A DNA stretch of 7,613 nt from Sutterella sp. (GTDB lineage: Bacteria; Pseudomonadota; Gammaproteobacteria; Burkholderiales; Burkholderiaceae_F). The stretch lies in the NCBI GenBank assembly GCA_003543795.1, contig DNBE01000153.1, positions 1-7,613 of the forward strand. The letters run 5' to 3'. Of the stretch, positions 1 to 5,936 are shown one piece after another; within the stretch, counting starts at the first letter, position 1; every line of letters begins with the position of its first letter. The notes beneath the pieces were generated by a model. That model saw only the letters and a list, made by a program, of their open reading frames with translations. It had not been told where the DNA came from and ran no database searches. A program made the translations under genes and the position numbers.

Positions 1-2
1 AC

Positions 3-146
3 CCGATTGAGGAAGAAAGCGAACTTCTAAAGCGTTTTCGGGAACTCTCGCAACGCGGCCGCAATTCCATTTTTATGACGCTTGACGCTCTCGAACGGCT
101 CGCTCCTAATATCCGCAAGACCATTGCCAAGCAATTTAAAAAATGA
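3..146 (+). CDS. 3' end of an unrecognised protein (partial)
   Basis: An open frame enters from the left edge and ends at TGA 144-146, giving 47 C-terminal residues. The stretch is hydrophilic and probably helical: an acidic start (IEEESELL), then a basic, mixed segment (RFRELSQRGRN) and a lysine-rich end (AKQFKK). It has no membrane segment or catalytic motif that I recognise, so I assign no function. The stop overlaps the start of the next gene by 4 bp (ATGA at 143-146), which is typical of translational coupling. That supports it being a real coding end in one operon with the AsmA-family gene. The frame is open over only 144 bp, so the call rests mostly on this junction. Confidence 0.7.
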   Translation, partial: PIEEESELLKRFRELSQRGRNSIFMTLDALERLAPNIRKTIAKQFKK

Positions 147-2272
147 AGCGTTTCGTTCTTGCCGTCTACCAAGCCATTAAAAAAGGACTTCGCATCCTTT
201 GCTGGAGCGTCGCTCTCGTTATCGTCTTGGCTAGCGCCCTTTGCGCTTCGCTTTACTTTTTCTTAACGCCCGAGCTCGTTGAGTCACGCATCCAAACCGT
301 TCTCAAAGATACGGACGCGGTCTTAACTTACGCCAAACCCGAAGTGAGGGTCTTGCCGCGGCTGACCGTGACGCTGCCCGACGTAACCTGGGCCAATCAG
401 GACGGCACGCCTGTCGCGAACGCGAAGACCTTACGCCTTCGCATTGCTTATCCTTGGTTAATCTTTAACGAAATCCGAATCGTTCGGGCCGAAGTTCTGG
501 ACGCTGCCCTCGCGCAAGACGTCACCGCGAAAGATATCGCCGAGCGCTTATCGCGCAAAAGCGCCGCCACCGCTATCGTCCCGGGTGTCACCGTCGAGAA
601 GCTTCAGATTTCGGGCTTGAAAGCCGACTATGTAACGACTGACGGCAAACGCTTAAACGCTCGGTTTAACCAAATCGCTTTAACCGAAGTTTCGCCTCAG
701 ATGCATTCGCCCGTCACCTTTGACGTAAGCCTCAAAGACGAAGCATCGACATTCGCGATCGAAGGGCTCGGGGAAGCGACTTTCGATTTAGATTTAACGG
801 ACGGGCTTGCCCTTTTTTCGCACGGCACTATAAATCTCAAAGGATCAATCGCGGAAACGCCTCTCTCCTCTCAAGCCAGCTTTTCCGAAATCCGTATTTT
901 GCCCGAGGCAACGGTCGTTACCGACTTCTCTAGCGAAACCGAACTCGGTAAAAAACATCTTTCGCTCGGAATTGCCGAAGGTCGCGTAACACCCGACATC
1001 TTCTCGGGCGTCGTTAGCGCCAAATACACCAAAGGCGAAGAAAGTTTTAAGACCGAAGCCGAAGTTAGAGCAAATCTTGAAGTCAACGCCCAAAGCGTGT
1101 CGGCCACAAACGCCGAAGGCTCGGTTCGGTTCCCGAATTCGGAACCCGTCGCTTTTGAAGCGACTTTTACCTACGAGCCCGAAGTGCAGTCGTTGAAGGG
1201 GCGCTTAGCCGCTAGCATTCATGAGCAATCGGCTTCTTTTGAAGGCACGCTTCTCTTTACCGATACTTTAGACGCCAAAGGCAAACTCGCCTTTAGTGAA
1301 ATCGCGCCCGAAAACATTTTTTCCGAAGTGCTTAGCGCCGCAAACGATAGCGTCAAAGCGCTGATTGCCGACTTCAAGACGCTTTGGACAACCGAGCAAG
1401 CGACAAGCGAAGACTTTTCCGAGAAAAACGACGTCTTACCCGCGGAACTCGTTCCCGGACGTAAAGACGCGGGTACGGTTTCAAACGCCTCGCGTTGGTC
1501 TTTTGACATCAACTTCGAAGGCGAAATGCAAGCCGATACGCTACGCGTTGCTAATTTGAAACTCTCACGCTTTAAAGGGCAAGCTTCGTTAACGTCCGCG
1601 GGTCTCACGCTTAAAGCCGGGCAAGGCGTCTTTTATGACGCTGCCGCGTCACTAGAAGCGACGCTCAACCCGATGCTCGATTGGTCGCTAAAACTGAAAA
1701 CGGTCGGCGCCAATTATGCCGCTATGGCGCGAGACCTCGGCGCCGAGCGTTTGTATCCGGGGCGCCTGACGCTACAAACGGATATTTACGGAAACGGTCT
1801 TGACGCAGGCAACATCAACGGCCAAATCGGCTTTTTGTTGCATTTAACACGCCTTTACGGCGTGGATTTAAGTCATCAATTGGCGACTTCGCAAGATACG
1901 CCCGACGCTTCGCTTTTTACGGAAGTATCTCGCTTACAAAGTCTCGTGACGGTCGTTCAATCCGAAGCGCAGGCTGAGCACCTCGTGATCGAAACGAGTG
2001 CGGGACGTTTTTCGGGGTCTGCGGCGCTCAATTTACTGACAAAACGTATCGACGGGTCGCTTTCGAGCACCATCGGGTTATCCCGCGCGAAAATGCGCCT
2101 TTCGGGTTCGTGGTTGGAGCCCCTTGCGAGTGTCTCGAGCACGTCGCTTTTGCCGCAGGCGCCCGCCGTCCCTGAAGAAAAAGCGCCTAAAGAAGAAACG
2201 CCCGCAAAACCTGCCGAGCCGCCTGCTTCAGGCTGGCAGAAATTTAAGAATTATCTGAAAGATTTGTTCTAG
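143..2272 (+). CDS. AsmA-family inner-membrane/periplasmic protein
   Basis: This is a 709-residue envelope protein. Its short basic N-terminus (KR at 2-3, KK at 13-14, R17) precedes one strong hydrophobic segment at about residues 18-41, read as an uncleaved signal anchor. The rest would be periplasmic. It is rich in alternating beta-strand patterns with few cysteines, as in the AsmA/TamB/YhdP group. The region around 619-660 (FSGSAALNLL, then LSGSWLEPLASV) matches the usual end of an AsmA domain, where a membrane-analogue core is compared against a scaled layer. E. coli AsmA is 617 residues; family members are linked to outer-membrane assembly and inter-membrane phospholipid transport. After the domain comes a Pro/Glu/Lys/Ala linker (about 673-695) and a last segment, GWQKFKNYLKDLF, that could form an amphipathic helix. 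The start ATG overlaps the upstream stop, and no clear Shine-Dalgarno precedes it. The stop overlaps the stop of convergent ftsY. The family is secure; equivalence to E. coli AsmA itself is not. Confidence 0.88.
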   Translation: MKRFVLAVYQAIKKGLRILCWSVALVIVLASALCASLYFFLTPELVESRIQTVLKDTDAVLTYAKPEVRVLPRLTVTLPDVTWANQDGTPVANAKTLRLRIAYPWLIFNEIRIVRAEVLDAALAQDVTAKDIAERLSRKSAATAIVPGVTVEKLQISGLKADYVTTDGKRLNARFNQIALTEVSPQMHSPVTFDVSLKDEASTFAIEGLGEATFDLDLTDGLALFSHGTINLKGSIAETPLSSQASFSEIRILPEATVVTDFSSETELGKKHLSLGIAEGRVTPDIFSGVVSAKYTKGEESFKTEAEVRANLEVNAQSVSATNAEGSVRFPNSEPVAFEATFTYEPEVQSLKGRLAASIHEQSASFEGTLLFTDTLDAKGKLAFSEIAPENIFSEVLSAANDSVKALIADFKTLWTTEQATSEDFSEKNDVLPAELVPGRKDAGTVSNASRWSFDINFEGEMQADTLRVANLKLSRFKGQASLTSAGLTLKAGQGVFYDAAASLEATLNPMLDWSLKLKTVGANYAAMARDLGAERLYPGRLTLQTDIYGNGLDAGNINGQIGFLLHLTRLYGVDLSHQLATSQDTPDASLFTEVSRLQSLVTVVQSEAQAEHLVIETSAGRFSGSAALNLLTKRIDGSLSSTIGLSRAKMRLSGSWLEPLASVSSTSLLPQAPAVPEEKAPKEETPAKPAEPPASGWQKFKNYLKDLF

Positions 2273-3195
2273 AGATCTAAAAGCGCGCGCGAAAACGCGT
2301 GCGCGTCAAAGACTTCCATATCGTCGATTCCTTCACCGATACCGATGAAATAAATCGGAATCGGGTGCTCGCGTCTTGCGTGCGAGAGCGCGACCATCGC
2401 GCCGCCTTTAGCCGACCCGTCAAGCTTCGTGACGATGAGCCCCGTAAGTGGCGCCGCGAGATCGAACGCCTCAACCTGATTGAGCGCGTTTTGTCCGTTC
2501 GTGCCGTCGATGACCAAAATCACCTCGTGAGGCGCCCCTTCGAGCGCCTTAGCTTGTACGCGATAGATGCGATTGAGTTCAGCCATCAAACGCGCTTGGG
2601 TTGAAAGTCTTCCCGCCGTATCCACGATTACGACATCGCAGGCGTCCGTTACACCCGTTTTGACGGCATCAAACGCCGCAGCAGCCGGGTCTTGAGCACC
2701 TCGCACGACCTTCACGCCGTTTTTTTCTCCCCAGACGGCAAGTTGCTCGCTTGCGGCCGCGCGGAAAGTATCACCGGCACCTAAGACGACGGATAAATTT
2801 TGATTTTTTAATAGATGCGTGATTTTGCCGATGGTTGTCGTTTTCCCCGCGCCGTTGACACCCGCGAGCATGATGACCGCGGGTTTGTGGCCTGCCACTT
2901 CAAACGGTTTTTCCATCGGGCGCATCATCTCTTCGATGATATCGGCGAGCGCCTCTTTAGCCGCGGGCAACGTTTTAATACCGTTTGTCGCGATTTTTTC
3001 TCGCAATTGATCTAAAAGGGCGCCGGTTGCCGCGACACCCGCGTCGGTCGCTAAAAGCGCGTCTTCGAGTTCCTCGAAAAAAGCGTCATCGAGATTAGCG
3101 CCCGTAAAAAGGCCTGCGAGATTTTGTCGGGTTCTTTTTAAGCCGAGCGCGATTCTTTTACCTAAGCTCGTTTTTTCGGTATCTGTCGTTATCAT
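2269..3195 (-). CDS. ftsY: Signal recognition particle receptor FtsY
   Basis: FtsY is the GTPase receptor that docks SRP-ribosome-nascent chain complexes at the SecYEG translocon. In the 308-residue form, an N-domain helix bundle (about 1-95) precedes the G domain. Visible motifs are GVNGAGKTT (112-120, P-loop), DTFRAAA (142-148), DTAGR (192-196), TKLDGSAKGG (256-265) and GIGEGIDD (285-292, closing motif of SRP-type GTPases). E. coli FtsY is 497 residues because of a long acidic A domain. Here that is reduced to a short N-terminal stretch, as in many other bacteria. I chose ATG at 3195-3193, giving MITTDTEKTS. The frame stays open to a TTG at 3228, but that would push the start into rsmD and no Shine-Dalgarno favours it. 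The gene converges on the AsmA-family gene, sharing CTAG at the stops, and diverges from rsmD with 6 bp between starts. Confidence 0.96.
   Translation of the reverse strand: MITTDTEKTSLGKRIALGLKRTRQNLAGLFTGANLDDAFFEELEDALLATDAGVAATGALLDQLREKIATNGIKTLPAAKEALADIIEEMMRPMEKPFEVAGHKPAVIMLAGVNGAGKTTTIGKITHLLKNQNLSVVLGAGDTFRAAASEQLAVWGEKNGVKVVRGAQDPAAAAFDAVKTGVTDACDVVIVDTAGRLSTQARLMAELNRIYRVQAKALEGAPHEVILVIDGTNGQNALNQVEAFDLAAPLTGLIVTKLDGSAKGGAMVALSHARREHPIPIYFIGIGEGIDDMEVFDAHAFSRALLDL
2283..2304 (-). other. GC-rich hairpin at the 3' end of ftsY
   Basis: Bases 2283-2291 and 2296-2304 form a 9-bp stem (8 Watson-Crick pairs and one G-U wobble) around an AAAA loop (2292-2295). On the ftsY strand it is followed by only four T residues (2282-2279), then the last codons and the stop. 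It is therefore at best a weak intrinsic terminator, and one acting here would cut before the stop codon. It may instead stabilise or mark the mRNA end. It could also be a by-product of GC-rich codons for the AFSRA region. Confidence 0.3.
3190..3195 (+). promoter_or_regulatory. Candidate -10 element for rsmD (TATCAT)
   Basis: TATCAT matches the sigma-70 -10 consensus at five of six positions. It lies 6 bp before the rsmD ATG, so transcription would begin at or next to the start codon and give a nearly leaderless mRNA. No convincing -35 hexamer sits 16-18 bp upstream. The element overlaps the ftsY start codon on the other strand. This is a weak prediction. Confidence 0.22.
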
Positions 3196-3201
3196 TGCGG
3201 T

Positions 3202-3834
3202 ATGTTGGAAAAAAAGCGTAATTACCAAGGCGTAAGTTTAGCAACAAGGAAGCGTGTTGCCCGAAATTCCCCGAGCGGCAAAGTCCGTATCGTAGGCGGC
3301 CGATTTAAGCGCACGCCCGTGGCGGTCGTTGACGCGCCGGGCTTGCGGCCTACCGCCGATCGCGTTCGAGAAACCCTATTTAATTGGCTCGCAAGTCTTA
3401 CGGGCGGCTGGGACAGCAAAGCCGCGCTCGATATGTTCGCGGGAACCGGTGTTTTAGGGTTAGAAGCGGCAAGCCGAGGGGCCGAGCGCGTACTATCCTT
3501 TGAAAAGCACCCCGTCGCGGCTCGGGCACTCAGAGCTTTAGCTCAAAAGCTTGACGCGAACCTCGAAGTGCGTCAAGGCGACGCTTTGGCGCTTATTACG
3601 AAAACTGACGAGCTTTTCGACGTCATTTTCATCGACCCGCCTTTTGCTTCCGAACTCATGGGCCCCGCACTTGAAGCCGCCTTAACGCGCTTAAAAAAGG
3701 GCGGTATGATTTATCTTGAGGCTAGCGTCGATACCGATCTGGCATTTCTTTCCGATATCGGATTAACACCCGTTCGAAGCGACCGCGCGGGCGCGGTGCG
3801 TTTCGGACTTTTTATGGAAAAAACGCATGAGTAA
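3202..3834 (+). CDS. rsmD: 16S rRNA (guanine(966)-N(2))-methyltransferase RsmD
   Basis: RsmD uses S-adenosylmethionine to methylate N2 of G966 in 16S rRNA during 30S assembly. The 210-residue product has the family layout: KVRIVGGRFKRTPV (27-40), then GLRPTADRVRETLFNWL (47-63), the SAM-binding motif DMFAGTGVLGLEAASRGA (77-94), and the catalytic DPPF (145-148) in the VIFIDPPF strand. E. coli RsmD is 198 residues; the extra length is an N-terminal extension of about 25 basic residues before the conserved core. The start is forced: an in-frame TAA lies at 3163-3165, no start codon follows it until ATG 3202, and the only other choice is TTG 3205. No clear Shine-Dalgarno is visible. It is divergent from ftsY, as in E. 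coli, and its end overlaps coaD by 8 bp. Confidence 0.95.
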   Translation: MLEKKRNYQGVSLATRKRVARNSPSGKVRIVGGRFKRTPVAVVDAPGLRPTADRVRETLFNWLASLTGGWDSKAALDMFAGTGVLGLEAASRGAERVLSFEKHPVAARALRALAQKLDANLEVRQGDALALITKTDELFDVIFIDPPFASELMGPALEAALTRLKKGGMIYLEASVDTDLAFLSDIGLTPVRSDRAGAVRFGLFMEKTHE

Positions 3835-4303
3835 AGCGCTTTACGCGGGAACTTTCGACCCCATGACGCTCGGCCACGAAGGTGTGCTAAGAACGGCTTC
3901 GACCGTTTTCGACGAAGTCGTTCTCGCCGTCGCGCAAAACACACCGAAAGCCACGCTTTTGTCATTTGAAGCGCGTCTGCAATGCGCGCAAGCGATTGCG
4001 CGTCGTTACCCGAACGTGCAGGTGGTCGGTTTTTCGGGGTTATTAGCGCATTTCCTTCAAGAAACGGGCATCTTTACGCTCGTTCGAGGTCTTCGCACGG
4101 GAAGCGATTTCGACTACGAACTTACGATGGCAGACGCAAACGCAAGGCTCGATAATCGTATCCGTACCGTCTTTTTACCGTCTCCCGAAGGCGCGCATTT
4201 CGTGACGGGCACCCTCGTTCGAGAAATTTGGCGCCTCGGAGGAGACGTCTCGAAGTTCGTCTCTCCTGAAGTCGCGGCAGTCCTCTCGCAAATGAAGCGC
4301 TGA
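3827..4303 (+). CDS. coaD: Pantetheine-phosphate adenylyltransferase CoaD (PPAT)
   Basis: CoaD transfers AMP from ATP to 4'-phosphopantetheine, giving dephospho-CoA in the penultimate step of coenzyme A synthesis. The 158-residue length equals the family norm (159 in E. coli). The nucleotidyltransferase signature is present: AGTFDPMTLGH (7-17) with the T/HxGH motif as TLGH (14-17). It is followed by the phosphopantetheine-side segment LVRGLRTGSDFDYE (85-98) and the conserved Asn in MADANARL (101-108). The ATP-binding loop is VTGTLVRE (126-133) where E. coli has ISSSLVKE; the SGT/TGT form is common in beta-proteobacteria. The start overlaps the last 8 bp of rsmD in another frame, suggesting coupled translation. 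The rsmD-coaD pair is common in Burkholderiales. Downstream, 51 bp separate it from ftsE. Confidence 0.96.
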   Translation: MSKALYAGTFDPMTLGHEGVLRTASTVFDEVVLAVAQNTPKATLLSFEARLQCAQAIARRYPNVQVVGFSGLLAHFLQETGIFTLVRGLRTGSDFDYELTMADANARLDNRIRTVFLPSPEGAHFVTGTLVREIWRLGGDVSKFVSPEVAAVLSQMKR

Positions 4304-4313
4304 CGGATTGGAT

Positions 4314-4319
4314 TAAAAT
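4314..4319 (+). promoter_or_regulatory. Candidate -10 element ahead of ftsE (TAAAAT)
   Basis: TAAAAT in the 51-bp coaD-ftsE spacer matches the -10 consensus at five of six positions and sits in the most AT-rich part of the spacer. A start about 7 bp downstream would leave a leader of roughly 30 nt before the ftsE ATG. No good -35 hexamer is visible at normal spacing. The element, if real, could drive ftsE-ftsX-rpoH-trmL independently of rsmD-coaD. Confidence 0.28.
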
Positions 4320-4354
4320 ATCGTATTGGTAAAAGACTCTTTAAGCCTTCCGCA

Positions 4355-5026
4355 ATGACCGTTTCTCAAACCGCGCTCGTCGAACTCGATCACGTCTATG
4401 TTTTATTTGACGCGCTCGAAGTTTTGCATGACGTCTCCTTGTCAATTTACAAAGGAGAATTCGTCGTGCTTCACGGCGCGACGGGGTGCGGGAAATCGAC
4501 CGTTTTAAGACTCATCTCCGGGCTCCTACTGCCGACCGCTGGCACGGTTCGTGTCGCGGGCGAATCGGTTTCCTCGTTTTCGCCTTTGCAGCGCCGATGG
4601 TTGCGTCGCGCCATCGGCTTAATGATGCAAGATACGCCGCTCCTTGAAGACCGTTCCGTTCTCGAAAACGTGATGCTGCCTGCAATCGTTGCCGATAGTT
4701 CGACCGCAAGCGCAAGGCGCAGTGCGCTTGCGGCGCTAACCCGTTGCCGCATGGACGAGTACGCGAACGCCATGCCGATTGATTTGTCCGCGGGGCAGCG
4801 CCAACAGGTCTGCCTTGCGCGAGCCGTCGTGAACCAGCCGCGTCTCATTCTCGCGGACGAACCCGCGGCGCACTTGGACGCTAAAAACGCGCGCTCGCTC
4901 ATCAATTTATTGGGCGAGTTCTCCAACGCGGGCATTACCGTCATCATGAGTACGCACCTGTTACTCGCGCCCCAAGGCGCGCCCTATCGCGAGGTCAAGT
5001 TCGCGGTCAATAGGGGGACGCCGTGA
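4355..5026 (+). CDS. ftsE: Cell division ATP-binding protein FtsE
   Basis: FtsE is the cytoplasmic ATPase of the FtsEX complex, which at the division septum drives periplasmic activators of peptidoglycan amidases. The product is 223 residues, a normal length. ABC motifs occur in order: Walker A GATGCGKST (41-49), Q-loop Q92 in MMQD, signature LSAGQ (144-148), Walker B LILADEP (164-170), D-loop region AAHLD (171-175) and H-loop His201 in STHLL. Several positions differ from E. coli FtsE: LSAGQRQQ for LSGGEQQR, DEPAAHLD for DEPTGNLD, and THL for THD. The catalytic Lys47, Glu169 and His201 are kept, so it should still be an ATPase. The identity is fixed by the 4-bp overlap with ftsX (GTGA) and the downstream rpoH. 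No strong Shine-Dalgarno precedes the ATG. Confidence 0.94.
   Translation: MTVSQTALVELDHVYVLFDALEVLHDVSLSIYKGEFVVLHGATGCGKSTVLRLISGLLLPTAGTVRVAGESVSSFSPLQRRWLRRAIGLMMQDTPLLEDRSVLENVMLPAIVADSSTASARRSALAALTRCRMDEYANAMPIDLSAGQRQQVCLARAVVNQPRLILADEPAAHLDAKNARSLINLLGEFSNAGITVIMSTHLLLAPQGAPYREVKFAVNRGTP
4704..4733. repeat. Perfect 11-bp inverted repeat inside ftsE
   Basis: Arm 4704-4714 (CCGCAAGCGCA) is the exact reverse complement of arm 4723-4733 (TGCGCTTGCGG), with 8 bases between them (4715-4722). It could fold into a GC-rich hairpin in the ftsE mRNA. It encodes the TASARRSALAA part of the helical subdomain, which varies among FtsE proteins. No U-tract follows on either strand, so it does not look like a terminator. 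Confidence 0.6.
5012..5017 (+). promoter_or_regulatory. Ribosome binding site of ftsX
   Basis: AGGGGG lies in the last codons of ftsE, 5 bases before the GTG start of ftsX. It supports the GTG start at 5023 and re-initiation by ribosomes finishing ftsE at the overlapping TGA. Confidence 0.7.
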
Positions 5027-5934
5027 GTTACGCTTCCTCTCGTCGCTGGGCGATTACTCAAGTTTTCCGCGGTATCGCTTACGCCAAAGGCTTATTCTTT
5101 TTATCTGTAAGTCTTGCGGGCATCGCGCTTTCGATTCCGCTTTTTTTATCGTGCTTGGCGATGGGGCTTTACGAACCGATTCTTTCGATTCCGGTTTCAC
5201 CCGAAATAACGGTTTTTACGCAAAAAGATATTTCTAAAGCCAATATCGATAATCTTGTCGCGCGAATCGAGCGTATCGGCTCCGTCCATAAGACAACGGT
5301 TGTCGCGAAAGAAAAAGCTTTTGAGGAATTGTCCGAATCCCTCGGTATTCGTAAGAGCGAGAAAAATTCAATCGGCAATCCGTTACCCGATATCATCATC
5401 GTCGCTCTCGAAGTCGATTTGCCGCCCGCAGAAATCGAAAAAGCCGCGGCTAGCATCCGAGCGCTCGAGCAGGTTGATGCTGTCAGTTACGACGCAAGCT
5501 GGCTGACCAAATTCGATTCGGTCGCGCATACCCTTAAAACCCTCGGCGCCATTTTGCTGACGGCAACGCTCGCGCTCGTCATCTTGGTTATCGCAGCGAC
5601 CGTGAGACTTAATTCCGAAGTCCAAAAAGCCGAGATGAAGCTTCTTTACCTATTCGGCGCCACGGTTCGTTTTTCCGTCAGACCCTATGTTTGGAGAGGG
5701 TTTCTCAGTATGGCGGTCGCGGCGGCGCTTTCCGTTGCTCTGACGGCTATCGGCGTTCACTTTATGAATCAAGGCATCGCGCAAATGAGCGAGCAATACG
5801 GCTTTACGGTCACAATCGCTTTGCCGCATGTCTATTACCTACTCGGTTACGGGTTCGTGAGCGCGCTTTTGGGCGCGTTCCTAGCGGGCGTTTTCGCGAG
5901 ATTAAGCGTTCGCAAAATCGAGCACGGAGGCTAG
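5023..5934 (+). CDS. ftsX: Cell division permease-like protein FtsX
   Basis: FtsX is the integral-membrane partner of FtsE; it relays ATP hydrolysis to periplasmic activators of cell-wall amidases. The 303-residue protein has the expected four-helix topology: a cytoplasmic N-terminus, TM1 at about 22-48, a periplasmic domain (about 50-165), TM2 about 171-195, TM3 about 227-247 and TM4 about 268-293. The periplasmic domain holds the conserved NPLPD (119-123). After TM2, the segment EVQKAEMKLLYLFGAT (199-214) matches the cytoplasmic coupling region that contacts FtsE (E. coli has an MKLIGAT-like sequence there). The start is GTG at 5023, overlapping the ftsE stop by 4 bp, with a strong AGGGGG ribosome site. 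The end (HGG, TAG) carries the ribosome site of rpoH. Length is shorter than E. coli FtsX (352), mainly at the N-terminus. Confidence 0.96.
   Translation: MSYASSRRWAITQVFRGIAYAKGLFFLSVSLAGIALSIPLFLSCLAMGLYEPILSIPVSPEITVFTQKDISKANIDNLVARIERIGSVHKTTVVAKEKAFEELSESLGIRKSEKNSIGNPLPDIIIVALEVDLPPAEIEKAAASIRALEQVDAVSYDASWLTKFDSVAHTLKTLGAILLTATLALVILVIAATVRLNSEVQKAEMKLLYLFGATVRFSVRPYVWRGFLSMAVAAALSVALTAIGVHFMNQGIAQMSEQYGFTVTIALPHVYYLLGYGFVSALLGAFLAGVFARLSVRKIEHGG
5926..5930 (+). promoter_or_regulatory. Ribosome binding site of rpoH (GGAGG)
   Basis: GGAGG lies within the final Gly-Gly codons of ftsX, 6 bases before GTG 5937. It decides the rpoH start: the alternative in-frame ATG at 5988 has only AGG placed immediately next to it, too close to work well. 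Its position suggests translational coupling to ftsX. Confidence 0.8.
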
Positions 5935-5936
5935 GT

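Noticed and set aside
1219..1608. 129-codon antisense frame across the AsmA-family gene
   Set aside because: Serine- and lysine-rich translation without domain features, opposite a continuous coding frame; treated as chance.
3196..3228. Longer FtsY starting at TTG 3228
   Set aside because: It would overlap the rsmD start by 27 bp, adds 11 residues without family support, and has no Shine-Dalgarno; ATG 3195 is preferred.
4471..4947. 158-codon antisense frame across ftsE
   Set aside because: It lies wholly opposite a clear ftsE, and its composition (Arg/Ser/Ala-rich, no domain) is that of a complementary shadow in GC-rich sequence.
5691..5936. Upstream extension of the rpoH frame to an ATG inside ftsX (a 386-aa reading)
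   Set aside because: The extra 82 residues overlap ftsX, are arginine-rich and unlike any sigma factor. GTG 5937 has an ideal GGAGG and fits the known N-terminus.
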